Assembly: GCF_902459465.1 (NCBI RefSeq)
Contig: NC_047062.1
Coordinates: 15,817,994 to 15,881,993 of the forward strand
Length of the DNA stretch: 64,000 nt
DNA from: Asterias rubens
Lineage: Eukaryota > Echinodermata > Asteroidea > Forcipulatida > Asteriidae
Direction of reading: 5' to 3'
A program made the position numbers and the translations under genes. Positions 43,101-53,878 of the stretch are shown here, one piece after another. Position 1 is the first letter of the stretch. Every line of letters starts with the position of its first letter. Below the pieces are notes generated by a model. That model was not told the origin of the DNA. It did no database searches and worked only from the letters and a program-made list of their open reading frames with translations.

Positions 43101-46100
43101 AACACGAAATGAATGCTTTAATTAGAAAACGAGTTTTTTTTTTGACCTAACAAATACTTCGAATACCATCTTTAAAGATCAATAAACTATATGAGCTCAG
43201 AAGCAGTTTTAAGTAATTTATAAACAAATTGTAATTTTGTTAGTGTGATACTGATACGTCGTTAAAAATATTCAAAGTTGAATTTAGACTTTAAACCACT
43301 CCAGATAGCTGTATGAGATTACCCGGTAACCGCTGATACAATGGCTAATGACCTTTAAACGTCTGCTCACAGACGCTTTGTGTATTCAGATCATTCTAAC
43401 GTGTGCTGCACTACCAGCACAGTGGCACACAGACAATAAGCTACGCGCCAAAACTGATGGTTTTTTCACTAATGACTACATACTCCGAATATATATCATT
43501 ATCAAATAATGCGTTACACTTTCACAATCTGCTGCAGGCCTACTTCTAACCAAGTATAGTTTATATTGCCATTCATTTTGAGAGTATATGATTACTGAGC
43601 GTATAACTTCCCTTCAAAGGGGTTATACATTTATATCAAGTTTATTTGCCATGCTTACTGTGAATGTATGTAATTTAATTTACTTTTAGAAGTTTCAGTT
43701 TATAGTCGTCAAGTTGTTGACGAAAAAGTGAAAACCACGGAGCAATGTTTTCAGGAGAGTCGCGTAAATCGGTGGAACATGCTAAAACAGTTTTCGTCTC
43801 ACTAGGTATGTACTACAACGTTAACGTAATGGACGTACGGAAACCTAAACTGGACGTATGGTAACGTTCGGGCATGTACCTGAATTTTGATTGGTCACCC
43901 GATATTCTTACACCAGGAGCAGCACTGGCTGTCCCCTCATTACTGGGACGTATGCAAATCTTTATTGTCCGATAGGTGGTCGGAAGGGCGCACCACGACC
44001 ATGCCCAGGTTCACCTGTAGCCCCAACAGGTTGATGCAGAAAATAGTAATAATACAAATATAACTAACCTCCACTAAGTTCCCTGTATTTGTCTTCAGAA
44101 TTCTCAAGACTTTCAGGGCGAGCGTTACCAGCAGTTGCTATGACATTTCTCAGTCCGTCTTGGACTGAACTGACTGCTCGACTCTCGCCTCCATATCGAA
44201 CTTGCAGGTTTTGAAGAACGGACCAAGATGCCGGACTAAAATTGAACGCAGCAAGTTGATCTTTCAGTGGTCTCGCAAACGGGAACTGAAAAGTGAACCA
44301 TCTCAACGAGGTAACTCAAGTCAGAGAAATAAAACATCAAAGGTCCGCAGTCAATTTTTTGTCAAGTATTGTTCTGCCCACGTGTGCTCGTCGTGTCTAT
44401 TTTGGTCGTATTATGGCGACGGTGAGACAGTAATCGTGAATATCGTGCAATGATTACTCAGGTTTCAACAACCGAAATAAGACATCATATCACCCGCCCG
44501 GTCGCACAGCAGTCACATAGAATTCTGGGTTATGACCCCTCCCAACATGGCAAGAGGTGCTCCTCTCATGCTCATTAAAAATATTGACTTATAAAGGCCT
44601 ATCTATATGCCTATACTGCTAACAACATGAGCACGTATACTTTTGTAATTACAATAATAGTAAGCACCCTTGTTCCATCAGTCTTGCATGAAGTTCACTT
44701 ATTGGGCATCCTTGGTTTTGTTACAAGGTCTATATTATGTCAATTCAATAAATATCTGAGGCAAAGTGCCGTTCAGAAAGTAGGCCTATATGCACAAATT
44801 GGATTATAATACTATAAAAGAAGGGAACTTTCAAGGCAATATAATAATGGAAAAGCCAATAATCATAAGCACTTGGGCAAATCACTGTCTGGCGATGTCC
44901 CAAGGAATTCTCTCCACCGGAGATTCGTTCCCCCGCATGGGAAATTAATGTGGGCGTGAGGATGAGGATTTAAAACAGGGCACTATCAGAAGTAGTTTGT
45001 ATACAGTTCGCCATATGGGTGGGGGGGGACGTCAGAATCTCCAGGGGAGAATCTACTGCCACAGCGGCACGGAATTATATTGCAAGAAACATTTTTTTGT
45101 ATTTACCTGCTGAACGGGCAAGCGTTGTGGTTGGGTATCCACCGGCATTGTTGGTTGCCTTGGGCCTGTTGGGCCGACACCACGCAGTCCCGCTCTTGAT
45201 GACTCTCCAAAGTTCTTTAACTCCTGAAACAGTGAATTATTAGATCTCATTGTGTATTAATAATTACGAGAAACATTACAGGCTTACATGCTTCTTTATG
45301 ATCCCCATCCAAGTTGTATTAAAGGCACTGCCGTTGATTTCACCAAACTCTTCCTAACTTAGGATTAATCTTAAGACTAATGACGAGTCCCAGCCCAGGG
45401 CCCGAATTCACAAAACTCTTCCTAACTTAAGATTAATCTTAGGACTTCAGGACGAGTCCCAACCCTGCATGTAGCATGCAGACCTTAAGGTTAATCCTAA
45501 GTTAGGACGAGTTACTCGGATGCGTCCTATAAGTCCTAAGATTAATCCTAAGGAAGAGTTTGGTGAAATCGACGGCTAGACATGTTTGGTACTCAGCATT
45601 ATGTAATTGCGTGAACATTTGGCAAAAGGGTTACATTATGATCCCTAACCAAAGAGCTAATTACACTATAGCTCTATGTCCACAATACAAGTTGTAAGGC
45701 AACGTACATTTGTAAAGGTTGGACTATAAATTACAAATACGGTATACAAATGTTATTTGGTAAACGACAGGCAATGGAGAGCTGTTCATAAAACATTGTG
45801 AGAAACGACTCCATCGGAATTAACGTAGTTTTTGAGAAAGTTGTAATTTCTCACCGAAACATTTAAATCTGAGAAACACTGCATGCCTGAAGCCTTTTTC
45901 GGGCATCTTAGAGCACACTAAATTTGTGCAACAAAGGTGTTTTCCCCCATTATTTACTTGCAAGTTCAATGACCAATATTGAACCCAAATTTACACAGAT
46001 TTAATGTTTAGTTTGTTGGGCATTGGATACACAAGAGAGAATACTGGGATCTGACAAATATTACCAAACGTGTCCCGTCCCTTTATGAAAATGTACATAC

Positions 46101-46547
46101 ATTTATTCGGGTTTAGCAATGTTAAACCGGGCTACATTTGGACCACATTTCTCCAGAAATATGACTTTGGCTGGTCCTAAAATGCTCAATAACAAAAAGT
46201 GGCCAGTATAAGTGAACAATTAAGTAAAATAAATAAGTAGAAAATAGTAAAAGTACAAATAATAATAATAATAATACAACGTTCTGAAAATTATCATGTT
46301 CACCTATATCGCTGCAATGTGTGAGAAAATTAAATAGTTTGCAATTTATTTTTCTAGAATTCTTTTGTCTCCAGAATTGTATAGGTTAGAGTTAAGAGTC
46401 AACATTGTTACACAAACGTGTGACTGGTCACTTAACACCCCACTACCTCTATCTGGTCACAAACATAATCATGAGGATACAAACCGTCAGTGGCCCTTCC
46501 AACTTCTTGTCTGCTTGTAATTGTACAAGTTGTTCCCGATCAGCCAT
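39753..46547 (-). CDS. WBP2-like PH-GRAM domain protein, copy 2, frameshifted C-terminus
   Basis: Exons in transcript order: 46547-46485, 45223-45107, 44285-44069, 42574-42392, 41941-41709, 40115-39753. Exons 1-5 keep frame and splice phases with copies 1 and 3. Exon 5 ends in a longer cysteine cluster, PPPPPCCCSCCFSCCCP, which could be palmitoylated; that is inference. In exon 6 an extra G at 39965 shifts the frame after ETAAGV. The closing GRAM helix and GN* are lost, and the predicted protein runs on to 39753, 391 aa in all. The homologous stop position would be 39907-39905. The new tail reads VRVHPGTSVCCSCSS and has no domain. Either the gene is decaying or the base is an assembly error. 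The near-identity to copy 1 indicates a recent event. Confidence 0.7.
40153..40735 (+). repeat. Family A MITE with nested TIR element (copy 2 intron 5)
   Basis: Paralogue of 24939-25520; the nested element is about 40217-40549. Shared nesting shows both insertions predate the split of copies 1 and 2. Confidence 0.7.
41709..41941 (-). CDS. GRAM gene copy 2, exon 5
   Basis: 233 bp; ends PPPPPCCCSCCFSCCCP at donor CCA|GTAAGC. It is the longest cysteine cluster of the three copies. Confidence 0.82.
42096..42345 (+). repeat. Truncated family A MITE (copy 2 intron 4)
   Basis: Paralogue of 26850-27100 with the same truncation before exon 4. Confidence 0.7.
42392..42574 (-). CDS. GRAM gene copy 2, exon 4
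   Basis: 183 bp, VLFSGERFLGNHCFDFSKVE onward. It lacks the two-residue insertion of copy 1. Confidence 0.85.
43098..44035. other. Intron 3 segment kept in copies 2 and 3, deleted in copy 1
   Basis: Matches about 55390-55830 of copy 3 (TTAGAAAACGA, AGCAGTTTTAAGT and GGAGAGTCGCGTAAATC landmarks). Copy 1 jumps from GAGTTTGAG to CAGAAAATAG at about 27855. Confidence 0.65.
44069..44285 (-). CDS. GRAM gene copy 2, exon 3
   Basis: 217 bp, FPFARPLKDQLAAFNFSPAS onward; donor GGAG|GTTAGT. Confidence 0.85.
45107..45223 (-). CDS. GRAM gene copy 2, exon 2
   Basis: 117 bp, ELKNFGESSRAGLRGVGPTG onward; differs from copy 1 at PQRLPVQQ versus PQRVPVQQ. Confidence 0.8.
45330..45577. repeat. Family F TIR element (copy 2 intron 1)
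   Basis: Paralogue of 29857-30112 with small internal deletions in the right arm. Confidence 0.75.
46485..46547 (-). CDS. GRAM gene copy 2, exon 1
   Basis: ATG at 46547-46545; 21 codons, same peptide as copy 1; donor GTTTGT. Confidence 0.72.
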
Positions 46548-46599
46548 GGTTGGTAATGGTGTTTGCGAACTGCCAGGCAACCCATTTTATGTACGCACA

Positions 46600-46724
46600 T
46601 CATAGCCGTTTTTTACACGGTGGCCTTGAAAGGACACCGCACATCTTACAGCGGGCACGCAATCATTGCCATGTTGCTTTTCCCCTTCTGATATTTAAGT
46701 GCACATTTGGGGTTCCTTTGTTTC
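46600..46724 (-). promoter_or_regulatory. Conserved upstream block, GRAM gene copy 2
   Basis: Paralogue of 31135-31259. It is interrupted on its upstream side by the element starting at about 46726. Confidence 0.4.
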
Positions 46725-49381
46725 ATGGGCGTCAATCTGTCGTGAAAGATGGAGGGGGGTGGGATATCGTTAGTCATAACATTTACGGCGTGGGGTCCGG
46801 GCCGGCTTCAGGGCCGCGGGACAATTTTAGGCCGTAGATGCTCTCTGGTGCAATCTAGGGAGTCTGAGGGTGATGTGCCCCCCATCTCAGATGTTGGAAT
46901 TTCATGCATATTTCAAGTTATATAACTGACATACAGATCCTTGTCACTTGATTGGTGGAACTTACTTCACGTGACATTCACTATTACTCCCATCCGCACC
47001 GGCGATCAAAAAGACCTATTCGCCCATGAGGAATAGCATTTCCCATTCAACAGTTAGGATCATCCTTGTTCCCGATGTTTTTGAGCAGTATATACAGCGC
47101 CGCCGCGCCGCTGCTAAAACAAAGGAGCACCTGTGCAAAAGGTAGCGATCCGATTGCTATTAATTTGTGCATTGTTGCCGCTACGCGGCGCTACATGAAT
47201 TGGTTCCGAACCAGTAATTTGTGTGATTTTTCATAATGTTATACTTTTAAAATACATCAAATGACAAGGATCTATAATGTCAGTTAAATAAAACAAATAT
47301 TGAGTGGCTTTAATTCGTGGAATGGAAGGAATATTATCGCTCGTTTAAAGTTTGGACTGTTCCATTTCACTCGGCTTCGCCTCGTGAAATGGAACAGTCC
47401 AAATTTTACCTTGCGATAATATTCCCCCCATTCCACTCTGAGCCACTCAATATTTGTATACTATGATGCAACATTTAGGGGATATCATGGTTATTGTATC
47501 TAAAAAGCAACTCAATTATAGCTTCGTATCCATATTATTTATGCATATTAATGCTCCGACGGCGTTTCATCCTTAACCATCGCCAGCATCGTCAAGACAT
47601 TTTTTTTTTTTTTTTTTGGGGGGGGGGGGTAAATTTAGTAAAGACGGAGCATGCTCATGGAGCACCCTCAGCGGAACGCGAAGCCTTTTACGGCCTGGAG
47701 TCCGGGCCCGCCTAAAGGGCCTGGGAAAATTTTGCATTCCAGATGCTCTGTGGTGCAATCTTAGGCCAATAAGAGGCAAAAAGAATGGAACAGAACATAA
47801 GCCTTTGAAATGTGAGCAGCAGTAGATCCCTTTGAGTTAACAGCATAAGATCTATGACACAAGTCTTAGGGGCAAATCTGTCGAAGAGTGAGCATGCACG
47901 CGAGTGTGAAACCTTTACGGCATGGGTCCGGGCCCGCCTAAGGGCCCGGGAGTTTTTTGCATTTTAGATCCTCTGTGGTGCAATCTTAGGCCATTTAGAG
48001 CCCAATGGCGAACGAAACAAAACAATACGCCTTCAAAATTTGAGCAGTAGAATTTCGGCCTTTTTGGATTTTGGAAATACTTGAACTTCCATTATAACAA
48101 AATGAAAAAGATGAGTATAGTATGTGTAGTTGATTGTTTGCAATTTTTGTACGGAAGGGTTGCGGAAAAAGAAAACAATCTCAGAAACGTCTCAATTGAC
48201 TATATTGTGTCAAATGGAACATAGTTAATAACAGCCTTGGGTGTGGAGTTACCTGGGTAAAACATGACCAATATCGCTCGAACTAGCCATAGAGGCTGCA
48301 GACACTAAAAAATATGGATATGACACGCACGCATGCGTGCCCTTATTAGACACACGAGTTAACAACAACCCCCCCCCCCCCAATGCCAATGACGGGTCAA
48401 AGGGTTTGGGACACATGGTTTGGTCTTACACAGTGCAATACTTGGGCTGGATGATGAAGGTGGTCAAAGATTGGGGGGAGGGGGACATTTGATATTGTGT
48501 CCCCACCCTCCAAAATATGGGGGGGACACATGTCCCCCTGTCCCTCCCCTGATTGACGCTCATGCTTTGTTTCAATAACAGAAATATGATAATAAGAATA
48601 ATAATAAGAAGAATTAATACTATGTGCATTAAATATGCGATTTGCAAAGTCATTTCATTGCCACCGTAATCGAGGTTTCTCAAGATCGTCGAACCTTGGC
48701 CACCATAATTGGGGTTTTCCCCGAGCTTCCTACTAATAACTCATACACAATGCCAAGTTCAGTGGGTTTTTCCAAAGTTATTCGCAATAACAATTCTTTC
48801 GTTTTGTTTTTTAGTTTTTGTATTTAACCGTTTGTTTGGTTTAATCTTTATGTACCAACAAAATCAACCTTTGAACATTTTAGTTGAAAAAAAAGTGCGT
48901 TGTGGGGATAATCGTTCAAAAGCTGTTATGTTCACACAAAAGAAGGTTATGTTTTCTTATTATAAGGATTAATAATTAATCAGATCCTGCGTTGACTTTA
49001 ACCGCTCTAGCGAGAACCTATTGAAATGAAATGTACATATGTTTTTGTGTACATTAATTTTTTAATTTAAGGATTGAACCAACCAAACGGTTCCAAAACC
49101 ACTCTTTCAAGGGGGAGGTGCAACTCTGTCTGGGCCCGCTTAAGGGCCCAGGATATAGTGTCCCCCTTTCAAAATCTTGTGTCATCCTTTGCCCCCAAGA
49201 TAAATGCCCATGGCGGGACACAGGGTATTGTCTTACACAATGCAATACTTGGGCTTCATGATGAAGGTGGTCAAAAAGATGGGGGGGGGGGGCGGGACAT
49301 TTGATATTGTGTCCACCACCCTCCAAAAGATTGGGGGGGGGGGGACATGTCCCCCTGTACCTCCCCTGATTGACGCCCATG
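46724..49381. mobile_element. Mutator-like TIR element(s) splitting the copy 2 upstream region
   Basis: The left end CATGGGCGTCAATC follows CTTTGTTT (46716-46723). Right ends GATTGACGCTCATG (48551-48564) and GATTGACGCCCATG (to 49381) are each followed by CTTTGTTTCA. Unit 3 has the unbroken CTTGGTTTCGTTGACAG near 60215. An 8-10 bp duplication fits the Mutator superfamily, but no transposase was found. The interior is poly-G-rich and contains repeated GGGCCCGCCTAAGGGCCC-type modules. Confidence 0.55.
46958..47463 (-). repeat. Family G repeat with hairpin
   Basis: Homologous, inverted, to 58478-58905, and in part to 31990-32122. A stem TTTGGACTGTTCCATTTCAC against GTGAAATGGAACAGTCCAAA lies at 47350-47404. 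Confidence 0.65.
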
Positions 49382-49480
49382 CTTTGTTTCATTAACAGAA
49401 ACATGATAATAAGATTAATAATAAGAATAATGTGCATTAAATATGCGATTTGCAAAGTCATTTCATTGCCACCGTAACAG
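48410..49480. repeat. Local duplication at the right end of the Mutator-like element
   Basis: Positions 48410-48660 and 49205-49475 share CACAATGCAATACTTGGGCT-type sequence, ATGATGAAGGTGGTCAAA, poly-G tracts and TTAAATATGCGATTTGCAAA. The duplication explains the two right ends. Confidence 0.65.
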
Positions 49481-49548
49481 ACCGATTGCGCTACCAATGT
49501 TACATAGCACTTTACCTATAGAGTGGCCTTGTTTTTTTTTTGTTTTTT

Positions 49549-49887
49549 TTAAAGGCAGTGGACACTATTGGTAATTACTCAAAATAATTATTAGCATAAA
49601 ACCTTACTTGGTGACGAGTAATGGGGAGATGTTGATGGTATAAAACATTGTGAGAAACGGCCCCCTCTGAAGTGCCATAGTTTTCGAGAAAGGAGTAATT
49701 GATTGATTAATTGAGTAAATTAATTCTTCGTGTGACAAGGGTGTTTTTTTCTTTCATTACTATCTCGCAAGTTCGATGACCGATTGAGCTCAAATTTTCA
49801 CAGGTTTGTTATTCTATGCATATGTTGAGATACACCAACTGTGAAGGCTAGTCTTTGACAATTACCAATAGTGTCCACTGCCTTTAA
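49549..49887 (+). repeat. Family A MITE, shortened centre
   Basis: Complete termini, but the central GACCTC palindrome is missing (49697-49735). Confidence 0.8.
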
Positions 49888-50249
49888 CAAGCTGTAAATG
49901 AGCGGCCAAACAACAAAATGACGCAAAAGACCTGGCTGAGCCACGGATCGGACCTCAACATCAAGACCCAACACACCGGGCACTTGACAGCTGATAGAAT
50001 ACAGTGGAGGAACGGAGTAAAGCGCTTCTTAAAGATAAAGCATGCATGCGCCCCTACTAAAAAACATGGCCACGCCAGAGACATAGAGACACGCAGTCAA
50101 AGACGTGACAGCAGTGACTGTTTGGGCATCGTATGTCACTGCACGTAATGATATGATTGTATCCAATGGAATCACTTGATCTAGCGGCAGGGACCCTGTC
50201 TTCATCCTTGCGGATGAAGACAGAGGCCCAGTCTATCACGCGCACTAAG

Positions 50250-50499
50250 GGTGCGTTCGATTAGCTTCCCTGTGTCGACCCCGAGGTGCTCACTCGGGTG
50301 AGCCCCTGACAAGAGCTAATCGAACGATCACACTCGCCCTCTCGTGGTGACGCCATGCACCTCGGGTCACCCCAAGTGACCCACTCCACAAGCAGGGCAC
50401 TGGGGGATGACCCGGGTGAGCTCCTGGAATGACGTCAAAGCTATTCTAACGTACCGAGGCAGACCGGGGTCGACCCAGGGAAGCTAAACGAACGCACCA
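50250..50499. repeat. Family H TIR element (250 bp)
   Basis: Arms GGGTGCGTTCGATTAGCTTC and GAAGCTAAACGAACGCACC, with inner GGGTCGACCC. The sister copy is at 61273-61425. Confidence 0.8.
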
Positions 50500-52038
50500 T
50501 AACTCGCTAAATGACGGAGGTTGGTTACAAGAGGGCGCTGTTTGTAGCGGCTATCCTCAGGACGACTAAAAGCCACGATCAAGAACTTGGAACCAAGTCT
50601 AACCGGAAGCTCAATGTGTTACCACAAGTTTTCCAAAGTAAATTTTAAGTGAACTCCTTGAAACTAAAGAAATTAAAATCTTATTGACTGTTTTATGAAG
50701 AAGCCTACACCTTTGAAAGTTGCTTTTATGGTTGTAAAAGCTTGATCTTTTTATCATGTTTTTCACATCAAATTGAACTTGATTTATTTTTTGTTAATCC
50801 GGGGGCCGCTCATACTAAATAGGCTCTTTTGTTGTTTGACTAACGCTGGCTTGGCGGTCGGGGCACCGTACCCACGAAAAACAGCAGGCTCTCCTATCAA
50901 TCGATGATGTCATCGTCAGCCAATCACCGTGAAGGAAAACCATGCTGTCTAATTGTGTTTTTTTTTTCTTCATAACTGGAATTTTGGACGACCGATGGAA
51001 ATCGCTGTATCCTGGCTGGACTAGCTACGATCCGGTCTCGCTTTTAACATTTCCAGGTAGATCATTAAACAACATCCATGTATACTATTTGGGGACTGTT
51101 GCCGACATTGATAACGGGAAAATCTGCCGTGTTTTGTGGCTTGTTTTCTTTCTTTTTGAAGCCATTTTTTACGTTCAAATTTATCTTTTTAAATTTGTAG
51201 TTGCACCGATTTTTTTCCATAAAAAAACGACAGATATGCTCTTCATTCCAATTTACTTTTCAGAAAAGGCCGAAAAGACTGAATTCCAGAAGCCCTTCTG
51301 ACTAATTAATTATTCATAACGAGGTCACGCACGAAAAACCATAAATATTTTGCAGATAAAAGGAAATGATTGTTTGTGTGTTGCGGATTGGCTGACCACA
51401 GTAGTCGACCAATGGTCGACCAGCCTGGGTTCGAGTGCAATAATGGTCAACATTTAGTTATATTAATCATCATTGTGCACACTTGAACTTGGCTCAATCC
51501 CCCACAATGACGTCACACATTAAAACAGGTGTTCTGTATACAAGTTTTATTATCAGTACTGTTGCAGTTAGCTTATAAATGTGTTCAACATGCACTAGAG
51601 ACAAAGTTTATTAACTTCGGGGTCCTGTTTTATAAAGCTGTTATTTATCATAATACCCAATTTATATAAGCAGAGACAAAGCATGCTGAGCAGAATTGGG
51701 TTACCAGTATAAAATTCCAGGTAATGCACATTACTTATGGGTGGTTCCCTGCAAAGTTGTGTTTGACAAACGAATCTTTAAAGCATTTTTATCTGCTTAA
51801 CAGCTTTGTGAGGCGGCACTGGTCTTGGTTGTGCACGTTGGTGTCCGTATAGTCTTGGTCCAAGACGTTACAGTCTCAATACTTCTGGATCTTGATCACA
51901 GTGTTAACCGTCTTCTGCAGTTTAAATGTGTCCTTTAAGCACACACTGAACGCGGTGAACCAAGACTATGGTACCAGATGGAAGGATACAGTGATCAGAG
52001 AGTATTGTTTACCGATTGTATCCGTTATAGAACAAACA
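50500..52038. other. No gene; left flank of segmental unit 3 from about 50628
   Basis: The open frame at 50942-51301 (119 codons, FFFITGILDDRWKSLYPGW...) has no counterpart in units 1 or 2 and no recognised domain. The flank aligns to 21338-22320. Confidence 0.45.
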
Positions 52039-52425
52039 TTAAAGTAACACGTTGCCTTGGATCGGTCGAGTTGGTCTTTGAAAAGCATTTGTGACCGTTT
52101 GTAATAAAATGCATATGATTAGAAAGATGTTGTAAAAGTAGAATATAATGATCCACACAAGTATCACTCGAAATTGCATGGTTTTCCTTTTACCTCGTCG
52201 ACTAACGCCATTTATGCCCGGGGTCAATTTTTTGACTCGCATATTATGGCCGACCGTGTTAGTTCGCAAAGTAAAAGGAAAACCACGCAATTTCGAGGCC
52301 AATGTGGGTGGATCATTGTATTCTACTTTACCAACATCTTTCTACCCATGTGCATTTTATTAAAAACGGTTACAAACGCTTTTCAAAGACCAACTCGACC
52401 GTTCCAAGGCAACGTGTCCCTTTGA
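52039..52425. repeat. Foldback family B, near-full palindrome (~387 bp)
   Basis: Starts TTAAAGTAACACGTTGCCTT and ends AAGGCAACGTGTCCCTTTGA. The arms span almost the whole element, with inner GGTTTTCCTTTTAC against GTAAAAGGAAAACC. It occupies the TTAA site that holds family E in unit 1. The open frames at 52039-52425 on both strands are palindrome artefacts. Confidence 0.85.
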
Positions 52426-53668
52426 CAGAATGATTTGCCCCTTAAAATATTAAAAGTTAAATTCAAAGCTACCATTCTATTTATCTTGCACAATAATTCC
52501 TTTAACGAAGCAATAAACCACAGCGAAATTTACTGGCTAAACTTAAACAATACTTTGATTTGAAACTTTACTAACTAACGTGGGACATGAACCAGTGGCC
52601 TTCGGATTATAGTACCGGCGCTCTGTTAGCGTGTGGTAGGTGCCCATTTTCAGAAGTGCGTAACGAACTATCAAACGGTCAATAAAAATATTACAAACAA
52701 ATTTAAATAGCATTCTCGTTTTAAAAAACATTGCTCAAGTACCTGTTTAAAAAGAAGCTCTGGATATAAAGTGGAAGCAGGAAATGTATTAATGTACTTT
52801 AAATAATCTTGACAGTTTGGAGTAGGCCGCTGGTCTTATAGAGAGGGCCATTCTTTCGTATAATGAATATACATTGTACAATTTCTATTCTAAACATACT
52901 TGTTACGTGGATTGTAACGGTGGAAAGCATAATTGCGAAATGGTTTCGTCGGATGAATGGATAATCATTTTCTAGAACTGAACTGAACTGTTGAAGCATT
53001 GCTCAAACCATTCCTCCATGCTCAAACAGCCGTTATTAATATTATGTTATAAACAATATGACAAAATGACAATGCCCACTAGAACATGGACCAACTCCTT
53101 CTTAGTTAAAAGGATTCTGGTACTTTTCAAAATGCCCACAGATTTACATTAGACGTACACGAATTGAAGGTAATGATAGTAGAAAGCTTCCCTTGAAATA
53201 TTACTTACTGAGGTGCTGTAGTTTTTGAGAAAATGAGTAAACCAATGTCACGATAATAATTTTCGTTTCCGTTTTAGCATGGAAACAATATATTAACCAG
53301 TTATGATATCATACCATAACATACTGTGTAAGTTTAATGTTAATCTGTGGACAATGTGTTTTGTGTTAGAAAAAAGTGTAGACCCTGTAAATGGACGTTG
53401 AATCCAACACTTTCGTTCTCGAAAAATCTCCACATGAAACCCGCGGATAAATCATTTAATTTCTATAGTCTGACCTGACCTGACCTGACCTAACCTGACC
53501 TGAACTGAACTGAACTGAACCTATCCAACCAATAGAATATTCATATTGCAACGCGGCAAGATTTACAAGATGGTTGCTTCAAAAAAAAAAAGGAAATGTG
53601 AACAAAACAACAACCAACGGCGAGCCTAAACGCAGAAATTCTACCTCAAAACCTCATTCCCTTTTCAA
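52426..53668. other. 3' flank of GRAM gene copy 3
   Basis: No exon. A TGACC/TGAAC pentamer microsatellite lies at 53470-53520, expanded relative to units 1 (24545-24568) and 2 (39756-39774). Confidence 0.5.
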
Positions 53669-53878
53669 TCAGTTTCCTGGACTGGGCTGAAGAGCAGGAG
53701 CAGCATACTGAAGTGCCCGGATGAACTCCACCCCTACAGCCGTTTCGTTATTCGGCGGCATGAAGATGACGACATTACATTTGGTCTGCCATGGAGGAAG
53801 GAGTGTACCCAGATTGATCACTCCGACCAAGTTTGTTGATGATGAGATGTGAGGCGACAATTCCCATTCAGCCTCCTC
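53669..53878 (-). CDS. GRAM gene copy 3, exon 6 (terminal)
   Basis: 210 bp; EEAEWELSPHISSSTNLVGV to QPSPGN and stop at 53671-53669. Confidence 0.85.
   Translation of the reverse strand, partial: EEAEWELSPHISSSTNLVGVINLGTLLPPWQTKCNVVIFMPPNNETAVGVEFIRALQYAAPALQPSPGN

Larger units (their letters stand above)
37312..50600. repeat. Segmental tandem copy 2
   Basis: Direct paralogue of unit 1, near-identical over about 24640-31330 versus 39870-46800 apart from insertions and deletions. Unit 3 is more diverged. Confidence 0.7.

Noticed and set aside
50942-51301. 119-codon open frame with hydrophobic segments
   Set aside because: No counterpart in the two paralogous segments, no domain, and it begins in a poly-T run.
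52039-52425. Overlapping open frames on both strands
   Set aside because: They mirror each other because the sequence is a foldback, and they have no independent coding signal.
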